The translations under genes and the position numbers were made by a program. Shown piece after piece: positions 32,089 through 40,499 of a DNA stretch of 64,000 nucleotides (position 1 is the first letter of the stretch; every line of letters starts with the position of its first letter). The notes beneath the pieces were generated by a model. That model did not search any database. It had not been told where the DNA came from and was given only the letters and a program-made list of their open reading frames with translations. The DNA is from Paenibacillus pedocola (lineage in GTDB: Bacteria > Bacillota > Bacilli > Paenibacillales > Paenibacillaceae), in NCBI RefSeq assembly GCF_031599675.1, contig NZ_CP134223.1:1736001-1800000 (forward strand), in the 5' to 3' direction.

Positions 32089-32928
32089 TTAGCCCTTAAC
32101 GGAGCCCTGGGCGATGCCTTCAATAATATACTTCTGCATCAGCAGGAAAAAGATCACCACCGGCGTAATCCCTAGCACAAGCCCCGGAAGCGCCAGATCC
32201 CACTGCTTCGTATATTGCCCGAAGAAGGCATATGTGGCGATGGGGATCGTACGGTGCTGCGGGTCCTGCAGAATGAGCGATGGCATCAGATAGTCATTCC
32301 AGATCCATAGCGTATTCAGAATGATCACCGTAACGATGATCGGCTGCATCAGGGGAAGCACAATCCGGAAAAAGGTGCCGTAAGGGCTGCTGCCATCCAC
32401 CCGTGAAGCCTCTTCAATATCTACCGGTACCGATTTAACGAAGCCGTGGAAGAGGAATACGGTCATCGGCGCGCCAAATCCCAGATAAGCGAGGATCAGG
32501 CCGACGGTTGAATCCATCACGCCTAATCCGCTCACAACCTTGACCAGCGGAATCATTATCGCCTGAAACGGAATAACCATAGCCGCTACCAGTGCTATAT
32601 AGAGCATACGATTATACAGGCTGTTATTACGGACCATTTTGTAGGCGCACATCGAACAGAGGAAGGCGAGCAGCACATTGCTGATAACTGTAACAATGAA
32701 GGAGTTCAGGAAAGCATGCGGGAAGTCGGTTGCTTTCCACGCTTCTGCATAGTTGCTCCACTGAAGCATGGAGGGCAGTGCAGCGGAATCCGAGAGAATT
32801 TCACTGTAGCTTTTGACCGAGTTCGCCAGCAGAAAATAAAACGGAACCAGGAAGATTAAGCCCAGCAGAATCATGAGCAGCTCGGCCAGCAGCAGCGGGG
32901 CCTTGAATTTTTTGGCGGCAGTCTCCAT
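32089..32928 (-). CDS. Carbohydrate ABC transporter permease (MalG-like)
   Basis: A 279-residue permease with six hydrophobic helices, EAA loop EEASRVDGSSPYGTFFRIVL and the C-terminal KYIIEGIAQGSVKG typical of MalG-like partners. Its ATG shares one base with the stop of the upstream permease (TAATG), showing translational coupling. No ATPase subunit is encoded nearby. Confidence 0.9.
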   Translation of the reverse strand: METAAKKFKAPLLLAELLMILLGLIFLVPFYFLLANSVKSYSEILSDSAALPSMLQWSNYAEAWKATDFPHAFLNSFIVTVISNVLLAFLCSMCAYKMVRNNSLYNRMLYIALVAAMVIPFQAIMIPLVKVVSGLGVMDSTVGLILAYLGFGAPMTVFLFHGFVKSVPVDIEEASRVDGSSPYGTFFRIVLPLMQPIIVTVIILNTLWIWNDYLMPSLILQDPQHRTIPIATYAFFGQYTKQWDLALPGLVLGITPVVIFFLLMQKYIIEGIAQGSVKG

Positions 32929-33809
32929 TACAGCTCCACCTCTCTTTTCTTGGTTGCTCTAACCTGCAGCAGGGAGATGATGGCCACAACGACGAAGAAA
33001 ATCATCGCTTTGGCCGAGCCCATGCCGAACCGGCTAATGGTGTAGGCTTCATTGTAAATATTCAGCGCCACGGATTCGGTAGCTTTGAACGGGCCGCCTT
33101 TGGTCAGCGACAGGTTCAGGTCGAACAGCTTGAAGGACCACGCGATCGACAGGAACAGGCAGACCGTTACGGCCGGCATAACCAGCGGAATTGTAACATG
33201 GCGCAGCGTCTGCAGCCGCCCGGCTCCGTCAACCCGGGAAGCTTCCATCAGGCTCTGCGGAACGTTGTTGATCGCCGAGATGTAGATCACCATCAGATAG
33301 CCGGCATTTTGCCAGACAAACACGATCACAATCGCCCAGAAAGCGGTTCCTCCGGTACCCAGCCAAGGGAGATTGAAGAAGGACCAGCCGGTGGCCTGGC
33401 CGATCGATTCGAATCCCCGGACAAAAATAAACTGCCAGATAAACCCGAGCAAGAGCCCGCCAATAACATGGGGAACAAAAAACACCGTTCGCAGCACATT
33501 GCGCGTAAACAGCCTGCGTGTCAGCACATAAGCGAGTGCGAAGCCGAGCAGGTTGGTCAGCACCAGACCGAATAAAGTAAACTTGGCCGTGAACCAGAAC
33601 GAATGCAGAAAGGAAGGGTCCTTGGTGAAAATATGCAGGTAATTCCGCAGGCCGGTCCACTCCACATGACGCGAGATTCCGTTCCAGCTGGTAAACGAAT
33701 AATAAAGTCCCAAAAAGAATGGAATCAGTACAATAACAAAGAAAAACAGGGAAGTTGGCCCGACAAAGATAAACTGCTGCATCAGGCCTGATCTTCTTTT
33801 ATGGTCCAT
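32928..33809 (-). CDS. Sugar ABC transporter permease (MalF-like)
   Basis: A 293-residue permease, first gene of the minus-strand operon. It has six membrane helices and EAA loop MEASRVDGAGRLQTLRHVTI. A ribosome site (AAGGGGTGAGG, complement) stands before the start at 33809. It is divergent from the frameshifted nuclease gene. No regulator sits next to this operon. Confidence 0.9.
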   Translation of the reverse strand: MDHKRRSGLMQQFIFVGPTSLFFFVIVLIPFFLGLYYSFTSWNGISRHVEWTGLRNYLHIFTKDPSFLHSFWFTAKFTLFGLVLTNLLGFALAYVLTRRLFTRNVLRTVFFVPHVIGGLLLGFIWQFIFVRGFESIGQATGWSFFNLPWLGTGGTAFWAIVIVFVWQNAGYLMVIYISAINNVPQSLMEASRVDGAGRLQTLRHVTIPLVMPAVTVCLFLSIAWSFKLFDLNLSLTKGGPFKATESVALNIYNEAYTISRFGMGSAKAMIFFVVVAIISLLQVRATKKREVEL

Positions 33810-33909
33810 CGTTCCTCACCCCTTGGTGTAAAGTAAACATTTCATTAAATAACCGGAAGGACAATTATCCGAATCAGGTATTCTAGAATTTACCAGGTGC
33901 AGGATATCA

Positions 33910-33939
33910 TTGACGCTGGAAAACAATAAACAATATAAT
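33910..33939 (+). promoter_or_regulatory. SigA-type promoter driving a leader hairpin
   Basis: TTGACG (33910-33915), an 18-base spacer and TATAAT (33934-33939). Transcription would begin near 33946, a dozen bases before the terminator-like hairpin at 33958-34000. Confidence 0.7.
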
Positions 33940-33957
33940 CTGAAAAACGGACGAAGA

Positions 33958-34000
33958 ACGTCCCGTACTCCATGGTTTATTGGGGTGCGGGACGTTTTTT
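33958..34000 (+). terminator. Terminator-like hairpin in the 5' leader (attenuator candidate)
   Basis: ACGTCCCGTACTCC (33958-33971) pairs with GGGGTGCGGGACGT (33982-33995) using G-U pairs, followed by TTTTTT. It lies between a strong promoter and AGAGGAGG/ATG 34023 with no gene in between, so it can only act on the downstream gene or make a very short RNA. Confidence 0.65.
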
Positions 34001-34022
34001 GTGCAGAGGAGGGGCGTGGGGA

Positions 34023-34702
34023 ATGGGATTTGCGGAAGAGCATCAGAAATGGCTGGAATATCATAAGACACGAAGAACCGGGGAACGCCTGGACCGATTG
34101 AAGCGCGGGTATGGACATGGTGAGAAAATGTTTGCGGAGCGGGTATGGTGGCCGATTTTTGGAGTTTGGATGATCTGCATCCGGAGTATGAGGTGTCGGA
34201 TTGGCGGGGCAGGCCTTATTTTGTTGATCTGGTATGGAAGCCGGGCCAGGTGAAGTTTGCCATTGAGATAAAAGGGTATGGTCCCCATGTGCAGCATACA
34301 GACCGCACCAGGTACCGGCAGGAGCTAAACAGGGAAACTTATCTGCAGATTGCCGGCTATCGCGTAGTATCTGTGCCTTACGATGATTTGGAATCGGCAC
34401 CGGAGCTGACGGTCTCTCTACTCAAATCCTTATTAATTCCATGCCTGTTGCAGCATGCGGATGATGAGAAGAGTCAGTACACAAGGATGGAAAGAGAGAT
34501 TTTGCGGTTAGCGGTACGGTCAAACGGCTATATTAGGCCTATTGATTTAGTGAATGGGCTTGGTGTTGATCTGAGAACAATTCGGAAATACATAGCTTCT
34601 TTATGTGAAAAAGGTAAATTCAAACCCGTGCTGGCCCAGGGCAGCAGCCGGATCTGCCGGTATGAGTATATTCATTCCTTGCTGGATAACGAGCTGTGGT
34701 AA
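34023..34702 (+). pseudogene. PD-(D/E)XK nuclease-like protein with C-terminal HTH, frameshifted
   Basis: Two overlapping frames together encode one protein of about 226 residues. The first frame (from ATG 34023, with AGAGGAGG upstream) gives a basic helical start and ends in WWPIF. The second continues with SLDDLHPEYEVSDWRG. The switch is at a run of five T at 34156-34160; one more T would restore the frame. The central part has YFVDLVW and FAIEIKGYG, the D...ExK pattern of PD-(D/E)XK nucleases (VSR/DUF559-like). The end (about 160-226) looks like a winged helix (YIRPIDLVNGLGVDLRTIRKYI). Family naming is by motif only. It could be a true pseudogene, a phase-variable gene or a sequencing error. 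Confidence 0.6.
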
Positions 34703-34705
34703 CGT

Positions 34706-34805
34706 GCCGGCGGCGTGCTGAATGATAGAATCAATGATTCCGCCACCGGCGAGCCGAACGCGGAAATCAACGGTAAAAATCCCGTTGATTCCGCCGCCGG
34801 CGGGC
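34706..34805. repeat. Structured intergenic cluster with a 19-base direct repeat
   Basis: GATTCCGCCACCGGCGAGC (34736-34754) recurs as GATTCCGCCGCCGGCGGGC (34787-34805), 17 of 19 identical. GCCGGCGG at 34706 can pair with the first copy, and AATCAACGG (34765-34773) pairs with CCGTTGATT (34782-34790). The region is GC-rich, non-coding and consists almost entirely of stems. Confidence 0.6.
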
Positions 34806-34809
34806 TAAC

Positions 34810-34841
34810 GGGCTGTCTTTTCAAACTTGACAGCCCTTTCA
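34810..34841 (+). terminator. Terminator hairpin
   Basis: GGGCTGTC (34810-34817) pairs perfectly with GACAGCCC (34829-34836), followed by TTTC. It ends the leader/nuclease transcript before the VOC gene. Confidence 0.6.
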
Positions 34842-34888
34842 AAGTATCGGTATGGTAGACTGGTCAGATTATAAGGAGGCTTGGGGAT

Positions 34889-35344
34889 ATGTCAGGAGTT
34901 CTTGGTAATCATTTCGTTACACAGATTGGCATTTTGGTGAATGATGTGGAGAAGGTCAGCGCGGCGTATGCGGAGTTTTTTGGACTGGAGCAGCCGGAGA
35001 TTATTATTACAGATACAGCCGACATTGCCCAGACCCGCTATAACGGGGGGCCGACTGAGGCGCGGGCGAAGCTGGCTTTTTTTGATATGGGGTCGCTGCA
35101 GCTGGAATTGATTGAGCCGGACCATCAGCCGAGCACATGGCGCGATTATCTGAATGAGCATGGTGAGGGGCCGCATCATATTGCTTTTGTCATTGAAGGC
35201 ATGCAGGATAAGATCATGCTGCTCGAAGGCAAGGGGTTCCCGCTCCAGCAAAAGGGTGAGTATACCGGCGGCCGTTACGCTTATATGGATACATTCAAGG
35301 AATTAAAGGTGCTCGTGGAGCTGCTGGAGAACGATAAGCAATAA
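34889..35344 (+). CDS. VOC/glyoxalase-superfamily protein
   Basis: A 151-residue two-module betaalphabetabetabeta protein of the vicinal oxygen chelate superfamily, closest in layout to methylmalonyl-CoA epimerase-like members. Candidate metal ligands are the Gln in VTQIGILV (a His in most epimerases), Glu in LQLELIEP, His in GPHHIAFVIE and Glu in VLVELLE. AAGGAGG precedes the ATG. No mutase gene is near, so the substrate cannot be assigned. Confidence 0.78.
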   Translation: MSGVLGNHFVTQIGILVNDVEKVSAAYAEFFGLEQPEIIITDTADIAQTRYNGGPTEARAKLAFFDMGSLQLELIEPDHQPSTWRDYLNEHGEGPHHIAFVIEGMQDKIMLLEGKGFPLQQKGEYTGGRYAYMDTFKELKVLVELLENDKQ

Positions 35345-35432
35345 AGTGCAACCAGACCAACTAATATCTCCCAGGGGAAGTTTGCACGTTCTTAAACAGG
35401 CTTACCCGGGGAGACCAATATAGGAGGAGTTC

Positions 35433-36134
35433 ATGATGAATATTCTGATTACCGGTGCCGGACGCGGGCTGGGTGTGGAGCTGGCGGCTGAAGCTCTGGA
35501 GCGCGGGCATGGCATTATTGCCGGAGTCCGGCATCCTGAGCAGGAACAGCCGGAACTGGCGAAGCTTGCGGCCGCCTACGGGGATAAACTAACCGTGGCG
35601 AGGCTGGATGTGACGGATGAAGAGGGGATAGCAGCTCTGGCTGCAGAACTGAAGGCGCAAGGGCAGACACTCGGAGCTATTATTAACAACGCGGCGGTTC
35701 TCACCGCCCGTAACACGCCGGTTGAAGTGCTGGATCTGCAGGACATGCTCACTACTATGGATATTAACCTGTACGGACCCATCCGGGTGGTCAAGCATTT
35801 CCTGCCGCTGCTCACCGAACCGCAGCCAGCGGTCATTAATATTTCTTCGGAAGCGGGCAGTATCTCTAACGCCTATCCGGGAGACTATCCGTATTCCATC
35901 TCCAAAACAGCACTTAATATGTTCTCACAGCAGCTGCACGTCTATTTGCAGGATCGCGGAGTCCATGTGCTCAGCGTACATCCCGGCTGGATGCATACCG
36001 ATATGGGCGGAGAAGAAGCGCCGACCGATCCGCGCCAGAGTGCCGGGGGCATTATCACCCTGATCGAGCAGCGCAAGGGCCCGGAAGGCGTCTTTAGGTT
36101 TGTGGATTATACGGGTAAGGATATGAAGATATAA
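35433..36134 (+). CDS. Short-chain dehydrogenase/reductase
   Basis: A 233-residue Rossmann enzyme with the NAD(P)-binding TGAGRGLG motif at residues 8-15, NNAAV in strand 4, a serine-containing INISSEAGS and the catalytic YSISK. GGAGGAG precedes the doubled ATG at 35433/35436. A 10-base inverted repeat (TCTCCCAGGG at 35367, CCCGGGGAGA at 35405) forms a leader hairpin of unknown role. The substrate is unknown. A terminator follows. Confidence 0.87.
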   Translation: MMNILITGAGRGLGVELAAEALERGHGIIAGVRHPEQEQPELAKLAAAYGDKLTVARLDVTDEEGIAALAAELKAQGQTLGAIINNAAVLTARNTPVEVLDLQDMLTTMDINLYGPIRVVKHFLPLLTEPQPAVINISSEAGSISNAYPGDYPYSISKTALNMFSQQLHVYLQDRGVHVLSVHPGWMHTDMGGEEAPTDPRQSAGGIITLIEQRKGPEGVFRFVDYTGKDMKI

Positions 36135-36163
36135 GTGACTTAGCAGGCCGCCTGGTAAGGAGT

Positions 36164-36199
36164 AGCTGATTTCGGCAGAAAACCGTAATCAGCTTTTTT
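36164..36199 (+). terminator. Rho-independent terminator
   Basis: AGCTGATT (36164-36171) pairs with AATCAGCT (36187-36194) followed by a T run. Confidence 0.8.
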
Positions 36200-36252
36200 G
36201 TGTTTAAATATTAGGAAAATATCCCCAAAAAGCAGGAATGTTTATGTTTTTG

Positions 36253-36279
36253 TATAATATTTAATATAAGTATTAAATA
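36253..36279 (+). promoter_or_regulatory. -10 box with overlapping perfect palindrome
   Basis: TATAAT (36253-36258) is followed by the perfect inverted repeat TATTTAATA / TATTAAATA (36258-36266 and 36271-36279) with a four-base centre. It lies at the expected transcription start of the serine hydrolase gene, the usual place for a repressor operator. No clear -35 was found. Confidence 0.5.
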
Positions 36280-36301
36280 AAAACATATTGGAGGCATTCC
36301 T

Positions 36302-37465
36302 ATGGTTGAGTTAGTGGCAAGTTCATTAGAACAGGCCGGTGTATCGGCATCAGGTGTCGAACGGATTAAGGCTGCTGCCGCACAGATGGTGGAAGACAAC
36401 ATTACACCGGCACAAGTGATTGTTGCTGCCAGAAAGGGAGTTGTACTCGTCCATCAAGCTGACGGAAAAATCGGGCCTGAGCCTGATGCAGCCGAATTAA
36501 CCGTTAACACGTTATTTCCGCTCTGTTCCATCACGAAGCTGTTTACCGCAACGGCTGTGTTGATGTTAGTTGAACGTGGCAAGGCAGGGCTGAACAGACC
36601 CGTCGTTGATTACATTCCCGAGTTTACAGGCGAGGGAAAATCCAAGGTGTGCGTGCATCATCTGCTGACCCATACCTCCGGATTAGACGGCGAGAAAATA
36701 CACCTGCATGCACAGGCCAAACGGGCTGAAGGAACAGAATTTCCTGCAAGCGCATCCAACCAGGACCCCGAGCTGCATGAGTACTTGTATAGCGGCTATG
36801 ATGCACCCCTTAGCTGTGAGCCGGGAACGGCGATGTCTTATTGCGGGTACGGTTATGAGCTGCTGGGAGAAATCATCCGGCGTGTCAGCGGTCAGGCTCA
36901 TAACGAGTTCGTGCGGGAGAACATTTTGGAACCGCTGGGGATGGAAAATACATATTATCGTGTCCCGCAGGAAGTACGGAGCAGAGTGGTAAGACGTTCA
37001 CCTGAGGCGGCCTGTGCGGAGTGGACCGAAACCGAATATCAGCTGAATTCAGTATCTGCGGGCGGCGGTGCATACTCTACAGCAATGGATCTGGCCATCT
37101 TCGGCCAAATGTTTCTTAACGGCGGTATCTTTAACGGGATACGGCTGCTTAGTCCGGTAACGGTGAAAGAAATGACCCGGAATCAGATTCCCGGCGTGTC
37201 CTCGCAATACAGAGATGAAGTATTCCCTGAAGCGTACTGGGGGTACGGCTGGGCAATCAACGGGACGAAACGGGATGGCGGTGACCTTTTTTCACCCGAT
37301 GCATATTCGCACTGGGGCGCAGCCGGTCCTTTCCTGTGTGTGGATCCCGTTTACCAGACGGTAACGGTTCATTTATCGGTCGAGCTGGATCATCAGAAGC
37401 CGTTTAAGAATATGTACGCGGATTACTTCAATAATACGGTTCTTGCAGCAATCACAGAACTGTAG
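36302..37465 (+). CDS. Serine hydrolase, beta-lactamase/PBP4-type family
   Basis: A 387-residue protein of the beta-lactamase-related (class C/esterase) family. The nucleophile motif is Ser76-I-T-Lys79, and the third motif reads HWGAAG. The second motif position, normally Tyr-X-Asn, reads Tyr-Cys-Gly (SYCGYGYELLG). The lack of Asn suggests an esterase or peptidase rather than a beta-lactamase. There is no signal peptide, so it is probably cytoplasmic. GGAGG lies seven bases before the ATG. Monocistronic. Confidence 0.8.
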   Translation: MVELVASSLEQAGVSASGVERIKAAAAQMVEDNITPAQVIVAARKGVVLVHQADGKIGPEPDAAELTVNTLFPLCSITKLFTATAVLMLVERGKAGLNRPVVDYIPEFTGEGKSKVCVHHLLTHTSGLDGEKIHLHAQAKRAEGTEFPASASNQDPELHEYLYSGYDAPLSCEPGTAMSYCGYGYELLGEIIRRVSGQAHNEFVRENILEPLGMENTYYRVPQEVRSRVVRRSPEAACAEWTETEYQLNSVSAGGGAYSTAMDLAIFGQMFLNGGIFNGIRLLSPVTVKEMTRNQIPGVSSQYRDEVFPEAYWGYGWAINGTKRDGGDLFSPDAYSHWGAAGPFLCVDPVYQTVTVHLSVELDHQKPFKNMYADYFNNTVLAAITEL

Positions 37466-37855
37466 CGCATTTCAAACTACATTATTGAAAAGTGAGGGCC
37501 CCGGGGATAATCCTGAGGGCTTTTTTGAAATATAAGTATTTAAATGTTTTACATCATGCGAGAAATAACTAGAAAATAGTTTGCTAAGCATACCTTCCTC
37601 ACCTCAAGGCAAAATAAACAGGATTGACGCCATTCCAGCAACAGCTACACTAGGTGAAAGCAGTTTGTTTGGACGATAATTGTTTGTTTGTCAGGTTATC
37701 GAACATAAAATACGGTATTTTTAAGGTGGAAAATGGTTTATTGTGCGGTTTCAGATATACATGTAATACTAGGTGACATCGGAGGCGTCGTACACAAATG
37801 ACGAAACATTCGATGACACGTTAAATAACATCAAAAGGGGAAAGGTGATGAGAGA
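37466..37855 (+). other. Long intergenic leader before the third sugar locus
   Basis: Begins with the terminator at 37496-37526 and then holds about 330 bases without a gene. The middle is AT-rich and contains TGTTTG repeats near 37665-37695, possible binding sites for the locus regulator. GGGGAAAGGTGATG just before 37856 is the ribosome site. No riboswitch class was recognised. Confidence 0.45.
37496..37526 (+). terminator. Rho-independent terminator
   Basis: A GC-rich stem formed by GCCC and GGGC with an inner GGGAT/ATCC pairing, followed by TTTTTT. Confidence 0.65.
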
Positions 37856-39463
37856 ATGACAACAAGCTGGTCTAAGAAATGGGCAGGTCCCGCAATGGGG
37901 GTCGTATTAATCTCCTCTATGCTATTATCCGCATGTTCTTCTAAGGAGGATGCTGCCAGCGGGAGTGCGGCGTCAGAATCATCCAAGCCTACTACATTAA
38001 AAGTAGAGTTGTTCGACCGGGGGAACTCACCCGCCGGCTACACCATCACCGACAGTTATTTGACGAGGCTGGTGCAGGAGCGTTTTGGCAAGCCGAATAA
38101 TATTGATGTCCAGTTCGTACCGGTGCCGCGTTCGGAAGAAATTCAGAAGCTGAACGTCTTGATGGCCAGCCAAAGTGAAGTGCCGGACATTGTGTTCACC
38201 TACGATTCAGGAACCTTCAACCGTTATGCTGAGCAGGGTGGTTTGACAGATCTTACGGACTTGCTGGATAAGAATGCGCCGAACCTCAAGAAATTTCTGG
38301 GCGAGGACACGTTAGCCTACGGACAATATAAAGGGCAGCAGTTCGCCCTGCCGGGCAGAAGACTTGTGCTGGGCAAATACGCCGGTTACATCCGCCAGGA
38401 TTGGCTGGACAAGCTTGGATTGCCGGTGCCGCAGACAACAGATGAGCTCTACACTACACTCAAAGCATTCAAGGATAAAGACCCCGGCAATACCGGCGGC
38501 AAGGTCATTCCATTTGGGATGAGCCTGGCGTCTGCTCAATATGAGCCGCTTCTCTGGTCCTTTATTGAGCCGCTCACGGATGAGCAGAAGTATACCTTAA
38601 CACAGCAGCTTGGCTCCAATGATTATCCGACGCTGCTCCCGGGCTTCAAGGAGGGTCTGAAATTCATGAACAAGCTGTACAATGAAGGTCTGATCAGCAA
38701 AGACTTCGGCCTTGATAAAGACAAAAAGCAGCTGTGGCAGAATCTGCAGAATGGTCTGCTCGGCTTCTATACAGAGGATGCAGGGGAACTGTACTTCTCA
38801 GCGAATGGCGGGTACGAAAATCTGCAGGCGAATGTGCCGGGCGCTGTGATCACTCCAGTTGATGTCTTCACGAACTCGGAGGGCAAACATGCCAAGCCGG
38901 CCTATGCGCCAAATGCCATGTACGTCATGATCCCGAAATCCAGCAAAAATGCTGAAGCTGCACTGAAATATCTGGATTGGATGGCTTCAGACACGAATCT
39001 CTTCGATATGCAGTTCGGTGTAGAGAATGAGAACTATACCCTCGTAGACGGAGTGCCTGTAGTGAAAGCAGATGCGACTCAGGAAGCGATGGACCGGATC
39101 TACAACTTTGGTGACCTCGCTATCATCGTTAATGGTAAATACGCCGGAGACGATGCCAAGAATGAAGCAGCGTACATTGCACAGACCCCGGAGAAATACC
39201 AGGCAGATATGAAAAAATCGGTGGAAATCTCGAATACAGACAACATTCAGCCTGTGAAATTCGATCATCCGATCGAAGCGGAAGCGAAATACGGCACGGC
39301 ACTGGCTGACAAGTTCCAGGAGATCATCGTGAAAATGACCATGATCAAACCGGATCAGTTCGACAGCACCTACGATTCGATGATCAAGGATTATATGGCA
39401 AGCGGCGGACAGGCCATTCTGGATGAGCGTACCGAAGCTTACAAAGAGATGTCTTCCAAATAA
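37856..39463 (+). CDS. Extracellular sugar-binding lipoprotein
   Basis: A 535-residue binding protein of the large LplA-like class. The signal peptide ends in LLSAC with Cys27. The mature region begins with a Ser/Ala-rich spacer and has the typical FDRGNSP...DSYLTRLVQERFG start. It is first in a locus with two permeases, an unrecognised protein, a ROK protein and an MFS transporter. The sugar is unknown. Confidence 0.88.
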   Translation: MTTSWSKKWAGPAMGVVLISSMLLSACSSKEDAASGSAASESSKPTTLKVELFDRGNSPAGYTITDSYLTRLVQERFGKPNNIDVQFVPVPRSEEIQKLNVLMASQSEVPDIVFTYDSGTFNRYAEQGGLTDLTDLLDKNAPNLKKFLGEDTLAYGQYKGQQFALPGRRLVLGKYAGYIRQDWLDKLGLPVPQTTDELYTTLKAFKDKDPGNTGGKVIPFGMSLASAQYEPLLWSFIEPLTDEQKYTLTQQLGSNDYPTLLPGFKEGLKFMNKLYNEGLISKDFGLDKDKKQLWQNLQNGLLGFYTEDAGELYFSANGGYENLQANVPGAVITPVDVFTNSEGKHAKPAYAPNAMYVMIPKSSKNAEAALKYLDWMASDTNLFDMQFGVENENYTLVDGVPVVKADATQEAMDRIYNFGDLAIIVNGKYAGDDAKNEAAYIAQTPEKYQADMKKSVEISNTDNIQPVKFDHPIEAEAKYGTALADKFQEIIVKMTMIKPDQFDSTYDSMIKDYMASGGQAILDERTEAYKEMSSK

Positions 39464-39551
39464 GCGGCCTTAAATTCGAGAGAGACAGCGGCAGGTACCC
39501 CGGGGGCCGGGTAAGGCCCCCGGACATTGCCGCAGACAAGAGAGGAGAGTG

Positions 39552-40460
39552 ATGGCAGTGAAGAACAGCACTTATATCCGCAGAAACTGGCAATTGTATC
39601 TTTTGCTCGTACTGCCGGTCATTTACTTCCTGGTGTTTAAATATGGGCCGATGTACGGGGTACAGATTGCCTTTAAAGAATTTAACTTCTTCCAGGGCAT
39701 CGGCGGCAGTGAATGGGTTGGACTTGATATTTTCCGCGAGGTCTTTCATAGCAATGATTTCTTCAAAGCACTGCGCAATACGCTGCTGCTCAATCTGCTG
39801 GACCTGATCGTTTCGTTTCCCGCTCCGCTAATTTTGGCAATTATGCTCTATGAGCTGCGTATTGTCTGGTTCAAGAAATTCGCCCAGACGATTCTATATA
39901 TTCCTCACTTTATTTCCTGGGTCATTATCGGCGGCATTGTGCTGCAGGTGTTCGGCACCGAATCCGGCTTTATTAACAATATGCTTACCGGCATGGGGCT
40001 GGATGCCATTCCGTTCCTCTCCAATAAGAATTACTGGCTGGTTACCTATCTGCTGGTCGGAGTATGGCAGAGCGCAGGCTGGGGAACGATCCTGTATCTG
40101 GCGGCACTGACGGGGATCAACAAAGAACTGTTTGAGGCTGCCGAGGTTGATGGTGCCGGACGGTTTAAGAAGATTCTGCATATTTCCCTCCCCGGCATTA
40201 AAACCACTATCGCCACCCTGCTGATTATCAACCTGGGTAATATGATTTCCATCGGCTTCGACCGTCCGTTTATCGTCGGCAATGTAGCTGTCCGGGATTA
40301 CTCAGAGGTACTGAGTACCTTCGTCTACCGCGTCGGTATTGAATCCGGGCAGATTTCACTGGCTACCGCTGTGGGGCTGTTCCAGGCTTTGGTGGGGCTG
40401 ATTTTCCTGCTCGCTGCCAACTATGCATCCAAAAAACTGGCGGATGAGAGCATTCTCTAG
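39552..40460 (+). CDS. Sugar ABC transporter permease (LplB-like)
   Basis: A 302-residue permease with about six helices and EAA loop FEAAEVDGAGRFKKILHISL. Three start codons lie close together (GTG 39549, ATG 39552, GTG 39558) behind GAGGAG; ATG 39552 is chosen, though 39558 has better spacing. It works with the permease at 40500 and probably a shared ATPase encoded elsewhere. Confidence 0.88.
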   Translation: MAVKNSTYIRRNWQLYLLLVLPVIYFLVFKYGPMYGVQIAFKEFNFFQGIGGSEWVGLDIFREVFHSNDFFKALRNTLLLNLLDLIVSFPAPLILAIMLYELRIVWFKKFAQTILYIPHFISWVIIGGIVLQVFGTESGFINNMLTGMGLDAIPFLSNKNYWLVTYLLVGVWQSAGWGTILYLAALTGINKELFEAAEVDGAGRFKKILHISLPGIKTTIATLLIINLGNMISIGFDRPFIVGNVAVRDYSEVLSTFVYRVGIESGQISLATAVGLFQALVGLIFLLAANYASKKLADESIL

Positions 40461-40499
40461 TCCAGCATAAACGTGATAGAGACTGAAGGGGGAAATCCA

